DNA from: Streptococcaceae bacterium AF54-32pH5A | GTDB lineage: Bacteria; Bacillota; Bacilli; Lactobacillales; Streptococcaceae | Assembly (NCBI GenBank): GCA_027682205.1 | Contig: JAQDAD010000001.1 | Location: forward strand, 248,001-312,000 | DNA: 64,000 nucleotides | Direction of reading: 5' to 3' | Part shown: piece by piece, positions 39,224 to 46,816 of the stretch | How positions within the stretch are numbered: position 1 is the first letter of the stretch | How the letters are laid out: each line of letters opens with the position of its first letter | The notes under the pieces: generated by a model | What the model was told of the DNA's origin: nothing | The model's database searches: none | Seen by the model: only the letters and a program-made list of their open reading frames with translations | Program-made: the position numbers and the translations under genes

Positions 39224-39655
39224 ATGAAAAATCAAATTAAAGCTTTTTTTGATAATGAAATCCTATCCTACTTATTTTTCGGTGGTGCCACTACTTTAGT
39301 GTCTATCCTATCACGTTTAGCTATCTACCATATCGGTCATCAGGAAATCCTAGCAACCATACTCGCAAACATTATCGGTATTCTTTTTGCCTTTATCACA
39401 AATGACACTATCGTCTTTAAGCAAAAGAGAAAGAATTGGCCAATTCGCCTAGTTAAATTTTTCTTAGCACGTCTTTCTACACTTGGTCTTGACGTTCTTT
39501 TAACTTATATCTTTGTTACATCTTATCCCGATATTATCGGGCAATTTGTCAACGATCAACTAGATCAGGTCAATGCCATCGAAACGCTAATTGCGCAGGT
39601 TTTGATTATCATTCTTAACTATATTTTTAGTAAAGTATACGTTTTTTATAAATGA
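39224..39655 (+). CDS. GtrA family membrane protein
   Basis: 143 residues with four predicted membrane helices (about 15-35, 40-58, 77-100, 120-140). The GtrA/DPMS pattern is clear: LSYLFFGGATTLVSILSRL and FAFITNDTIVFK. Family members flip or support lipid-linked sugars for cell-surface glycan decoration; the partner glycosyltransferase is not adjacent. The ATG has no Shine-Dalgarno and lies exactly seven bases after the -10 TATACT, so the mRNA may be leaderless. Confidence 0.88.
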   Translation: MKNQIKAFFDNEILSYLFFGGATTLVSILSRLAIYHIGHQEILATILANIIGILFAFITNDTIVFKQKRKNWPIRLVKFFLARLSTLGLDVLLTYIFVTSYPDIIGQFVNDQLDQVNAIETLIAQVLIIILNYIFSKVYVFYK

Positions 39656-39733
39656 AATAGGTATCAGTAAGCATTAAGGTTGCAATATTTAGGTATTTCA
39701 GGTACAATTAAGATTAGTTTTTGAAAGGAAATT

Positions 39734-40120
39734 ATGAAAATGTTAAAGGATCTTAAAGAATTTTTGCTTCGTGGTAATGTCGTTGACCTCGCTGTCGGTG
39801 TGATCATTGCCTCTGCTTTTGGTGCTATCGTTACTTCACTTGTAAATGATATCATCACTCCACTTATCTTGAATCCAGCCTTGAAAGCAGCAAATGTTGA
39901 GCGTATCGCTGAACTTTCATGGAATGGTGTTGGATATGGTAGCTTCTTGAGCGCTGTCATCAACTTTTTAGTGATTGGTACTGTTCTTTTCTTCGTTATC
40001 AAAGCTGTTGAAAAAGCTCAAAACCTTACTAAGAAAGAAGAGCCAGTTGAAGATACACCTGCTGCTCCAACTGAACTAGAAGTTCTTCAAGAAATCAAAG
40101 CTCTTCTTGAGAAAAAATAA
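39734..40120 (+). CDS. mscL: Large-conductance mechanosensitive channel
   Basis: 128 residues. Pentameric pore that releases solutes on hypo-osmotic shock. The N-terminal helix MLKDLKEFLLRGNVVDLAVGVIIASAFGAIV and pore region are canonical, TM2 spans about 75-97, and the C-terminal helix is charged (EVLQEIKALLEKK). AAAGGAAA precedes the ATG. A bidirectional terminator follows. Confidence 0.96.
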   Translation: MKMLKDLKEFLLRGNVVDLAVGVIIASAFGAIVTSLVNDIITPLILNPALKAANVERIAELSWNGVGYGSFLSAVINFLVIGTVLFFVIKAVEKAQNLTKKEEPVEDTPAAPTELEVLQEIKALLEKK

Positions 40121-40125
40121 GACAA

Positions 40126-40162
40126 ATAAAAAGGATCTAGCTTCATGCTAAATCCTTTTTTC
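40126..40162. terminator. Bidirectional terminator between mscL and hemH
   Basis: AAAAAGGAT (40128-40136) with ATCCTTTTT (40152-40160), plus an inner TAGC/GCTA pairing. Confidence 0.88.
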
Positions 40163-40163
40163 T

Positions 40164-41258
40164 TTAGTCTTTCGGCAACTTACCTGCTTTTTCTAGCATT
40201 TTTTTAATTAAGTAAGGCATCTTCACATTTTCACGGCCTTTTTTCTCAATCAGTTTTTTCACAAATTCTGGCATTTGAAGATCGTCTGTTTCCTCCATAA
40301 TATCCTTAGTGGTTGCTGAAGGAGCTAATTCGTCAAAGGTTTCTTCTTCTGGGAGAAATTCCTTAAATTCTTTTTGTTCATTGGCCCTTATAGTATCAAC
40401 TAAAGCATCAATTGAACGGAAATCTGTGTTTGGCATTGGTGGGCGATGATAATTTACCCCTAATTCTTGACATAACTCATAACATTCTACATCATTATCA
40501 AAAAGAACTTCAATATGTTCACTGATAAAGCTAATTGGTACAAAAATATAATGCTCTGGATGTTGTTTCTGTTCTCTCAAATACTCGAGTACATCTGGCT
40601 TGATCCAAGGGATTCCAATGTCACTCTCGCTCTGCCAAGTATTGGTATATTGATCTGCTACTAACCCAAGTTGGTTCGCGATGAGTTTGCTATTATCAAA
40701 AATCTGATCGATATATGGATCTCCATAGTCCAAGGCAAAAATTGGAACACTATGGGCTGAAAAGATTACCTTAAAGGACTCCCCTCCCACTTCGTCTCTC
40801 AAGATTTTACCAACCTCATCTGTCCAGAAGTCTAGCAAAGACTGTTGCTGATACCACTCTTTAATGACTAAAAAGCGTATTTGCTTGCTCTCCAGAAACT
40901 TCTCATATCCCATCACCGAGTAGAAGGAATAATGAGGTTCCAAAATCAAGCAGATACATTCTTCAACGCCATCAGCTTCCATCTGCTTGATCACATCAGG
41001 GATAAAGGGGCGAGAAAATTTGTTAGCAAAGTAGATGCCATACTCTTCTCCCAATCGCTCTCTTACTAAAGCAACTTCCTTACGGGTAATCTTCTGAAGC
41101 GGTGTTCCACCTATACGGACATAGTTGTCATAGAGGGTCTGAATCTCGTGATCCTGGGGTCTAACCCCACGACGAATATTGGTAAAAAAATCCGCTACAC
41201 TCTCAAAGGTAATCTCTTCTGGTGAACCGAATGTCATCATTAAAATTGCTTTTTTCAT
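40164..41258 (-). CDS. hemH: Ferrochelatase-family protein
   Basis: 364 residues. Inserts iron into a porphyrin (protoheme or coproporphyrin type). [14 protein letters not shown], the active-site His in [12 protein letters not shown] and Glu in [16 protein letters not shown] are all present. The C-terminal 50 residues are an extra basic helical extension. No other heme-synthesis gene is visible, and streptococci generally lack the pathway, so its physiological porphyrin is unclear. A cre-like site (41314-41329) lies between it and pepT. Confidence 0.9.
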   Translation of the reverse strand: MKKAILMMTFGSPEEITFESVADFFTNIRRGVRPQDHEIQTLYDNYVRIGGTPLQKITRKEVALVRERLGEEYGIYFANKFSRPFIPDVIKQMEADGVEECICLILEPHYSFYSVMGYEKFLESKQIRFLVIKEWYQQQSLLDFWTDEVGKILRDEVGGESFKVIFSAHSVPIFALDYGDPYIDQIFDNSKLIANQLGLVADQYTNTWQSESDIGIPWIKPDVLEYLREQKQHPEHYIFVPISFISEHIEVLFDNDVECYELCQELGVNYHRPPMPNTDFRSIDALVDTIRANEQKEFKEFLPEEETFDELAPSATTKDIMEETDDLQMPEFVKKLIEKKGRENVKMPYLIKKMLEKAGKLPKD

Positions 41259-41410
41259 TGATATATCCTTGTGATGTTTTTTTCAATTACCATTGTACCA
41301 TGAAAGATATAATAAATAAACGTTTTCATTCATTTTATTTTTATTTACTCCTCTTTGTCTTTCTCTCCATTCTATGATACAATGAAAAAAATGATAATAA
41401 AGGAGATTTT

Positions 41411-42634
41411 ATGAATTACCCGAACCTTTTAGAACGGTTTTTAACCTATGTCAAGGTCAATACGCGCTCTGACGAACACTCTACTACTACTCCAAGTACG
41501 CAAAGCCAGGTGGATTTTGCGACCAACGTTCTTATTCCTGAAATGAAACGTGTTGGTTTGCAAAATGTTTACTATCTGCCAAATGGTTTTGCTATTGGTA
41601 CCTTACCAGCTAACGATCCAAATCTCACTCGCAAAATTGGCTTCATCTCCCACATGGATACTGCTGATTTTAATGCTGAAGGGGTGAAGCCGCAAGTTAT
41701 CGAAAACTATGATGGTGGAGCCATCGACTTAGGTACTTCTGGCTTTAAACTAGATCCTGCTGACTTCAAGAGTCTTGAAAAATATCTAGGCCAAACGCTT
41801 ATCACAACTGATGGAACAACCTTACTGGGTGCGGATGACAAGTCAGGTATCGCTGAGATTATGACCGCTATCGAATACTTGACTGCTCATCCTGAAATCA
41901 AGCATTGTGAAATTCGTGTTGGTTTTGGACCTGATGAAGAAATCGGTGTCGGTGCTAACAAGTTTGATGCGGATGACTTTGATGTCGACTTTGCCTACAC
42001 TGTTGATGGAGGACCACTAGGGGAACTACAGTACGAGACCTTCTCAGCAGCAGCTGCTGAGCTCCATTTCCAAGGGCGTAATGTCCACCCTGGTACCGCC
42101 AAAGGCCAGATGGTCAATGCTCTTCAGCTTGCGATTGATTTTCATAATCAACTTCCTGAGAATGACCGACCTGAGTTGACAGATGGTTACCAAGGTTTCT
42201 ATCATCTTATGGATGTATCAGGTAGTGTCGAGGAGGCGCATTCAAGCTATATCATTCGCGACTTTGAAAAAGATGCCTTTGAAGCACGTAAAGCAGCTAT
42301 GCAGTCTATTGCTGACAAGATGAATCAAGAGCTTGGGGATGATCGCGTGACCTTGACTCTGACAGACCAGTACTACAATATGAAAGAAGTCATTGAGAAA
42401 GACATGACGCCCGTTACCATTGCTAAAGCTGTTATGGAGGATTTAGGTATCACGCCAATCATTGAACCGATTCGTGGTGGAACAGATGGGTCTAAGATTT
42501 CCTTTATGGGTATTCCAACTCCGAATATCTTTGCTGGAGGTGAAAACATGCACGGCCGTTTTGAATACGTCAGCCTTCAGACTATGGAGCGCGCTGTAGA
42601 TACCATCATTGGCATTGTATCTTATAAAGACTAA
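41411..42634 (+). CDS. pepT: Peptidase T (aminotripeptidase)
   Basis: 407 residues, M20 family. Removes N-terminal residues from tripeptides in the cytosol. Zinc ligands and catalytic residues lie in [13 protein letters not shown] (His, Asp), [24 protein letters not shown] (Glu-Glu), [11 protein letters not shown] and [12 protein letters not shown]. The ATG is preceded by AAGGAG. It ends at a bidirectional terminator shared with the pht gene. Confidence 0.96.
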   Translation: MNYPNLLERFLTYVKVNTRSDEHSTTTPSTQSQVDFATNVLIPEMKRVGLQNVYYLPNGFAIGTLPANDPNLTRKIGFISHMDTADFNAEGVKPQVIENYDGGAIDLGTSGFKLDPADFKSLEKYLGQTLITTDGTTLLGADDKSGIAEIMTAIEYLTAHPEIKHCEIRVGFGPDEEIGVGANKFDADDFDVDFAYTVDGGPLGELQYETFSAAAAELHFQGRNVHPGTAKGQMVNALQLAIDFHNQLPENDRPELTDGYQGFYHLMDVSGSVEEAHSSYIIRDFEKDAFEARKAAMQSIADKMNQELGDDRVTLTLTDQYYNMKEVIEKDMTPVTIAKAVMEDLGITPIIEPIRGGTDGSKISFMGIPTPNIFAGGENMHGRFEYVSLQTMERAVDTIIGIVSYKD

Positions 42635-42672
42635 AAAAGACGAGGTAGCTCAGCTACTTCGCCTTTCTTTTT
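42633..42672. terminator. Bidirectional terminator between pepT and the pht gene
   Basis: CGAGGTAGC (42641-42649) pairs with GCTACTTCG (42653-42661), allowing one G-U; AAAAAA precedes it and TTTCTTTTT follows. Confidence 0.8.
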
Positions 42673-45600
42673 ATTCGTTTGGTTGAGTACTTGAGTCAGA
42701 CTCACTTTGTTCTTGCTTTTCGCTTGCTCGAGATGTAGCTGTTTCACTGCCTTTCTCAGACTTAGATTGGTTAGCAGTTTCACTTGATTTTGAACGGAGT
42801 TCTCGGTTCAAGCTAATAATCTCTTTAGCTAGAGTGAGGAGACCTTCTTTATCACTACTTTTGGCTGCGAGTTGATCAAATAGGGCATCAACACGCTCAA
42901 AGTCTGCATCTGAACCTTTGTTATCTTCCAAGTACTTGTGAAGAGAGAGCAAGACATTATAAAGTTTTTGATAGATGATCACCGTTTGTGGATCTTGTTC
43001 TGCCTGTTTTTCCTCTCGTTGGATAGTTGTTGCAATGCGGTTCAAAAGTTCCTCAAGCTGTGTTTTGGCTTCATCAAAGTCTGCATTTTCTTTTTCTGTT
43101 GCTGCTTTGATATTGGCTGCTTCTTCTGCTAGGGATTGTTTGACACCGTCTTCTTTGACACGCGCTAGGAGTTGGTCAACTTTGGTTAGGAGAGCATCCA
43201 CTTCTCCCTTTTTGACCTTGCTAACTCGCTCTTCTGGCATAAAATCACCGTAGAGTTCTTTTAGAAATTCATAGATAGCTGTCTTAGCAGTTTGGCTATC
43301 CACTTTTTCCGTATCCAGAATGGTTTTGCCAGCTTTTGTAGAAACTGGTTCGTCTTTGAGAGCTTCTTCCACCTCTAGTTTAGTTTGGTAGATGGTTGGG
43401 AATAACTTGTTTAAGTCGGTTGCTTTTAGGAAAGATTGCGACTGGTAAAGTTCCCAAGTCAGCTTGGCAACACGGTTCCGAAGTTCTTCTCTAAGACGAC
43501 CATCAGATACATGCTCGTAGAAGTACTTGATGTACTCTACTGTTGTGACTCCTGTCCGATCATGGAAATCTTGCAAAGCTTGAAGTTTCGCTTCAATCGC
43601 ATCCAACTCTGTCTCATCTTGTGCTAACTTCGCATCCTGCAAATATAGCAAAAGATCCTTCTTAGGTAAACCATAAGCGTCCGTATCCAGTGTATTGATC
43701 TTGTCTACTAGGGCTTGATATTTCTTGTCCAAAGGTGATGTTTCAACTGGAGACACACTTTGATCCACATGGATATATTGCTTATCAAAGAGATCCAAGG
43801 CTGCTAGGTAACCAGCAGTTGAGTTGGTCGCCAGTTTTTTCATGTTCTCGGTAAATTGCCCCAAAGCAAGTTCAACCCGTCTCTGCATGATAGGTTGGTC
43901 TTTGTAGAGACTTCTGCTATCTGCTAACAGTTGACCAACTTTAGAAAGAACAGTTTGCTCGTCAAAAGCTCCAGGCTGATAGCTTGATTGTAAGGTGGGA
44001 ATCTTGTTCTTTAAAGCAACCTCATAGCCCTTGGTCTGAACCTTAATGTAGTGATTGTGATCACCATGTGGAATGACAAAACTACCATTTTCAACCTGCA
44101 AACTATAAGGAGACACATTGTCGCGTAGGGCAGTAGTATAAAGTTCATTTAAGAAATCAAGTTCAGGATCACCTGTCTGCAGCGGTATACGAACATGTTC
44201 TTTTCGTACTGCATAGGGATGGATATGAGTTGGATCATAGGCTTGATCTGGATTTCCAAAGACAAAGAATCCATTTGAAATACGAATCGCTTCTAGCGGT
44301 ACTCCGTAGGTCTGTGAGATATACTTGATTTTTTCTTCATCGCTCGCATCTCTTGAGAAACTTCCCACAATCTTGACAAGTGGTTGAACAGGCTCAGACT
44401 GATGATTTTCTTTCAAGTGGTTTTGGGCAGCTTTGATTTGAGCTTCAGTCAAATCCTTCTTAAAGAAATAATGAGCGTGATCTCCATGAGAAACTACAAA
44501 ACCTTGCTCATCCTCACTGATAACGCGTTCAGCTGCAAAGCCATGATCATGTTCTTCACTATGATGATGGTCATGATCTTTATGCCTGGTTCCCTGACTT
44601 CCATGGTCACCGTCTTGGTCATGATGATGATCTTGCTGAGCAGGATGTTCTACTGGCTTACTTGGACTTTCCAAAGGTGCTGGTTTCCCACTGTCGCTAG
44701 CAAGAGGAATCATACGTGCAATCTTTTCTTCCAAGGCAGAAAGCTTTGTATACGGAATGAAATGATAGTGATTACCATGCGGAATCGCTACGCCACTTGG
44801 TGTTCTGCTTGAAATCTTAGCTGGGTCAAAAATCAAGCCATCCGATTCTGCATAACGTTGATTACTTGGAAGAGCATAGAGCTTGTCTAATAGACTCTGA
44901 AGACTCTCTTTTGGATTCCTAGGTGTTTCAGTTTGTTGACCAGGATTAGTGATTTGACTGGTTCCATTTTGGCTTGGACGATAGTCAGTCACACTCGGTT
45001 GTTTTCTAGTTCCAGAAAGATAGGCTTGAGCAGCTGCCAATTCGCTAGCAGACAAAGAACTCTTTGGAATATAGTGGTAATGTCCTCCGTGAGGAACGAT
45101 ATAAGCATCACCAGTATCCTCAATAATATCAGCTGGATTAAAGATGTATCCATCATCGGTAGTATAGCGTCCTTGTGACCGTGCAAGTGTCACTGCACTG
45201 TTAGAAGTTGGCGCATCGTGTGTATGACCTTGTTTTTGGCGTTCAATTTCGTCCTTCGTACGAACGTTATCTGCATGTGCCGCATCCTTAAGGTAAACAT
45301 AATACTTACCATCAACCTTGATAATGTAGCCACCTTTGATTTCGTTGACAATATCAGCGTCATTGAGTTGATAATTCGCATCTTTCATCAAAAGTTCTTC
45401 ACTGAAAATCGCATCAAAAGGAACTTTACCATTGTAATAATGGAAATGATCACCGTGTGAAGTCACATAACCTTGATCGGTAATTTTCACGACAATTTGT
45501 TCTGCCTGAATATCTTCTTTTTTGCTAACTTGATCTGGTGTCTGAGTCTCTGTTTTTTGAGAATCTTGCTTCCCATCGACATAAGACACACGATTGGTAT

Positions 45601-45703
45601 CCTTGTTTCCTTCTACTTGGTATTGATTCAGTGCATATATGCAAAGACTTAGGGAAAGGACTAAAGCCGATCCCGCTGCAAGATACTTTTTCTTAATTTT
45701 CAT
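42671..45703 (-). CDS. Pneumococcal histidine triad-type surface protein (PhtE-like N-terminus)
   Basis: 1010 residues. A signal sequence (MKIKKKYLAAGSALVLSLSLC) with a lipobox-like LSLC. Histidine triads HxxHxH occur at least five times (HGDHFH, HGGHYH, HGNHYH, HGDHAH, HGDHNH); a histidine-rich stretch (QDHHHDQDGDHGS and onward, about 345-380) follows the third. The N-terminal half resembles PhtE of S. pneumoniae, but the region after about residue 560 is a long helical domain, ending in a Ser/Glu-rich tail (SKSSETANQSKSEKGSET), unlike the PhtE tail I recall. Zinc capture for AdcAII is the expected role. It starts eight bases after adcAII stops, in one operon. Confidence 0.88.
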   Translation of the reverse strand: MKIKKKYLAAGSALVLSLSLCIYALNQYQVEGNKDTNRVSYVDGKQDSQKTETQTPDQVSKKEDIQAEQIVVKITDQGYVTSHGDHFHYYNGKVPFDAIFSEELLMKDANYQLNDADIVNEIKGGYIIKVDGKYYVYLKDAAHADNVRTKDEIERQKQGHTHDAPTSNSAVTLARSQGRYTTDDGYIFNPADIIEDTGDAYIVPHGGHYHYIPKSSLSASELAAAQAYLSGTRKQPSVTDYRPSQNGTSQITNPGQQTETPRNPKESLQSLLDKLYALPSNQRYAESDGLIFDPAKISSRTPSGVAIPHGNHYHFIPYTKLSALEEKIARMIPLASDSGKPAPLESPSKPVEHPAQQDHHHDQDGDHGSQGTRHKDHDHHHSEEHDHGFAAERVISEDEQGFVVSHGDHAHYFFKKDLTEAQIKAAQNHLKENHQSEPVQPLVKIVGSFSRDASDEEKIKYISQTYGVPLEAIRISNGFFVFGNPDQAYDPTHIHPYAVRKEHVRIPLQTGDPELDFLNELYTTALRDNVSPYSLQVENGSFVIPHGDHNHYIKVQTKGYEVALKNKIPTLQSSYQPGAFDEQTVLSKVGQLLADSRSLYKDQPIMQRRVELALGQFTENMKKLATNSTAGYLAALDLFDKQYIHVDQSVSPVETSPLDKKYQALVDKINTLDTDAYGLPKKDLLLYLQDAKLAQDETELDAIEAKLQALQDFHDRTGVTTVEYIKYFYEHVSDGRLREELRNRVAKLTWELYQSQSFLKATDLNKLFPTIYQTKLEVEEALKDEPVSTKAGKTILDTEKVDSQTAKTAIYEFLKELYGDFMPEERVSKVKKGEVDALLTKVDQLLARVKEDGVKQSLAEEAANIKAATEKENADFDEAKTQLEELLNRIATTIQREEKQAEQDPQTVIIYQKLYNVLLSLHKYLEDNKGSDADFERVDALFDQLAAKSSDKEGLLTLAKEIISLNRELRSKSSETANQSKSEKGSETATSRASEKQEQSESDSSTQPNE

Positions 45704-45710
45704 AATCTCC

Positions 45711-46628
45711 TCATTTTAATTCTTCTGCAAGAACAGTGATATTTTCTTCTAGATTTTCTAAGTAAGTTTTGTCATTTTCGGGGTCTGCTTCCAAAGGATT
45801 CAGTGTTTTCAGACTAACTCCTGTTGATTTGACCAAGGTTTCAGCTACTTTAGAAGAAGCATTGCTCTCAGTAAAGATAGTTTTAACCTTATAGGTTTTG
45901 ACAAATTCTTGAATTTCTGTCAACTGTCTGGGACTTGGTTCTTGTTCAGGAGAGATACCTGCAATTCCAAGTTGTTTCAATCCAAAGCGTTTAGCCAGGT
46001 AGGAAAAAGCTGTGTGTTGCGTAACAAAAGTCTTTTGATTCGCTTTTTCAAAAATAGGCTGGTATTTCTTGCTTAATTCTTGAGCTTTAGCGATAAATTT
46101 TTTGGCATTCTTTTGATAGGTTTCCTTGTTTGCACTATCGAGCTCCGAAAGTTTATCCGCAATAATCTGTGCTTCTTCACCTGCTTTTTCAGGATCTAAC
46201 CAAGTGTGAGGATCATATAGTGTTTTTTCATCAATACCATCACCAGCTTCTACATCTTCCAAACCTGGTACACGCTCCAACGTCATCCCTTCAGAAGCTT
46301 CTAAAACTTTAACTTTTGAGTTTTTCAAGTTAGGATCTAGACTTCCCGCCCAAGACTCCAATGTATGCGAGTGATAGACAAAGACATCCGCATCATAGAT
46401 GGCAGCAATGTCATTCGCTGAAGGTTCATATGAGTGAATTCCACTACTTGACTGAATCATCCGAACATCATTCAAGTCACCTGATACCTCTTTGACCATG
46501 GCGTAGATTGGGTAAAAACTTGTGACAATCTTCATCCCTTTTGCTTCTTGTTTTTCTTTTTGACTACATGCTCCTAAGACAAGAGCCAATAAACTGGCCA
46601 TCAATAATAGGATCGTTCTTTTTTTCAT
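45711..46628 (-). CDS. adcAII: Zinc-binding lipoprotein AdcAII (Lmb family)
   Basis: 305 residues from the second of two adjacent ATGs (AAGGAG five bases before). Lipoprotein signal with LVLGACS (lipidated Cys about 20). Cluster A-I metal-binding fold: zinc ligands are expected from histidines in SGIHSYEP, VYHSHTLE, LYDPHTWLD and TQHTAF, and a Glu/Asp near IFTESNASS. Delivers zinc to the AdcBC ABC transporter, which is not in the window. The promoter carries two AdcR-like boxes. Confidence 0.93.
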   Translation of the reverse strand: MKKRTILLLMASLLALVLGACSQKEKQEAKGMKIVTSFYPIYAMVKEVSGDLNDVRMIQSSSGIHSYEPSANDIAAIYDADVFVYHSHTLESWAGSLDPNLKNSKVKVLEASEGMTLERVPGLEDVEAGDGIDEKTLYDPHTWLDPEKAGEEAQIIADKLSELDSANKETYQKNAKKFIAKAQELSKKYQPIFEKANQKTFVTQHTAFSYLAKRFGLKQLGIAGISPEQEPSPRQLTEIQEFVKTYKVKTIFTESNASSKVAETLVKSTGVSLKTLNPLEADPENDKTYLENLEENITVLAEELK

Positions 46629-46637
46629 CATTACTCC

Positions 46638-46702
46638 TTAACTAGTATTTAACCATTTAATTAACTAGTAAATAGTTTATCTTTATTTACTCTATATGTC
46701 AA
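46638..46702 (-). promoter_or_regulatory. adcAII-pht promoter with two AdcR-like boxes
   Basis: Minus strand TTGACA (46697-46702), 17 bases, TAAACT (46674-46679). Immediately downstream are TTTACTAGTTAA (46661-46672) and AATACTAGTTAA (46638-46649), close to the AdcR consensus TTAACYRGTTAA. Zinc-loaded AdcR would block the start site. Confidence 0.75.
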
Positions 46703-46816
46703 GATATTTTGCACATTTTCATGAAAAAAATGAGAACTAGAACTCTCATTCTGTTCTCATTTTTCGTTTTTCAGTTCTCCTATCCTGTTTTTAGGAGTTA
46801 GAAAATGTTGCTACGA

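Noticed and set aside
41314..41329. cre-like site AAATAAACGTTTTCAT between hemH and pepT
   Set aside because: Only one half is good and the region is AT-rich. Kept as a remark under hemH, not as a separate feature.
44384..44812. Long plus-strand reading frames opposite the pht genes
   Set aside because: They are mirror frames of His/Asp-codon-rich triad repeats, with no ribosome binding site or protein-like pattern.
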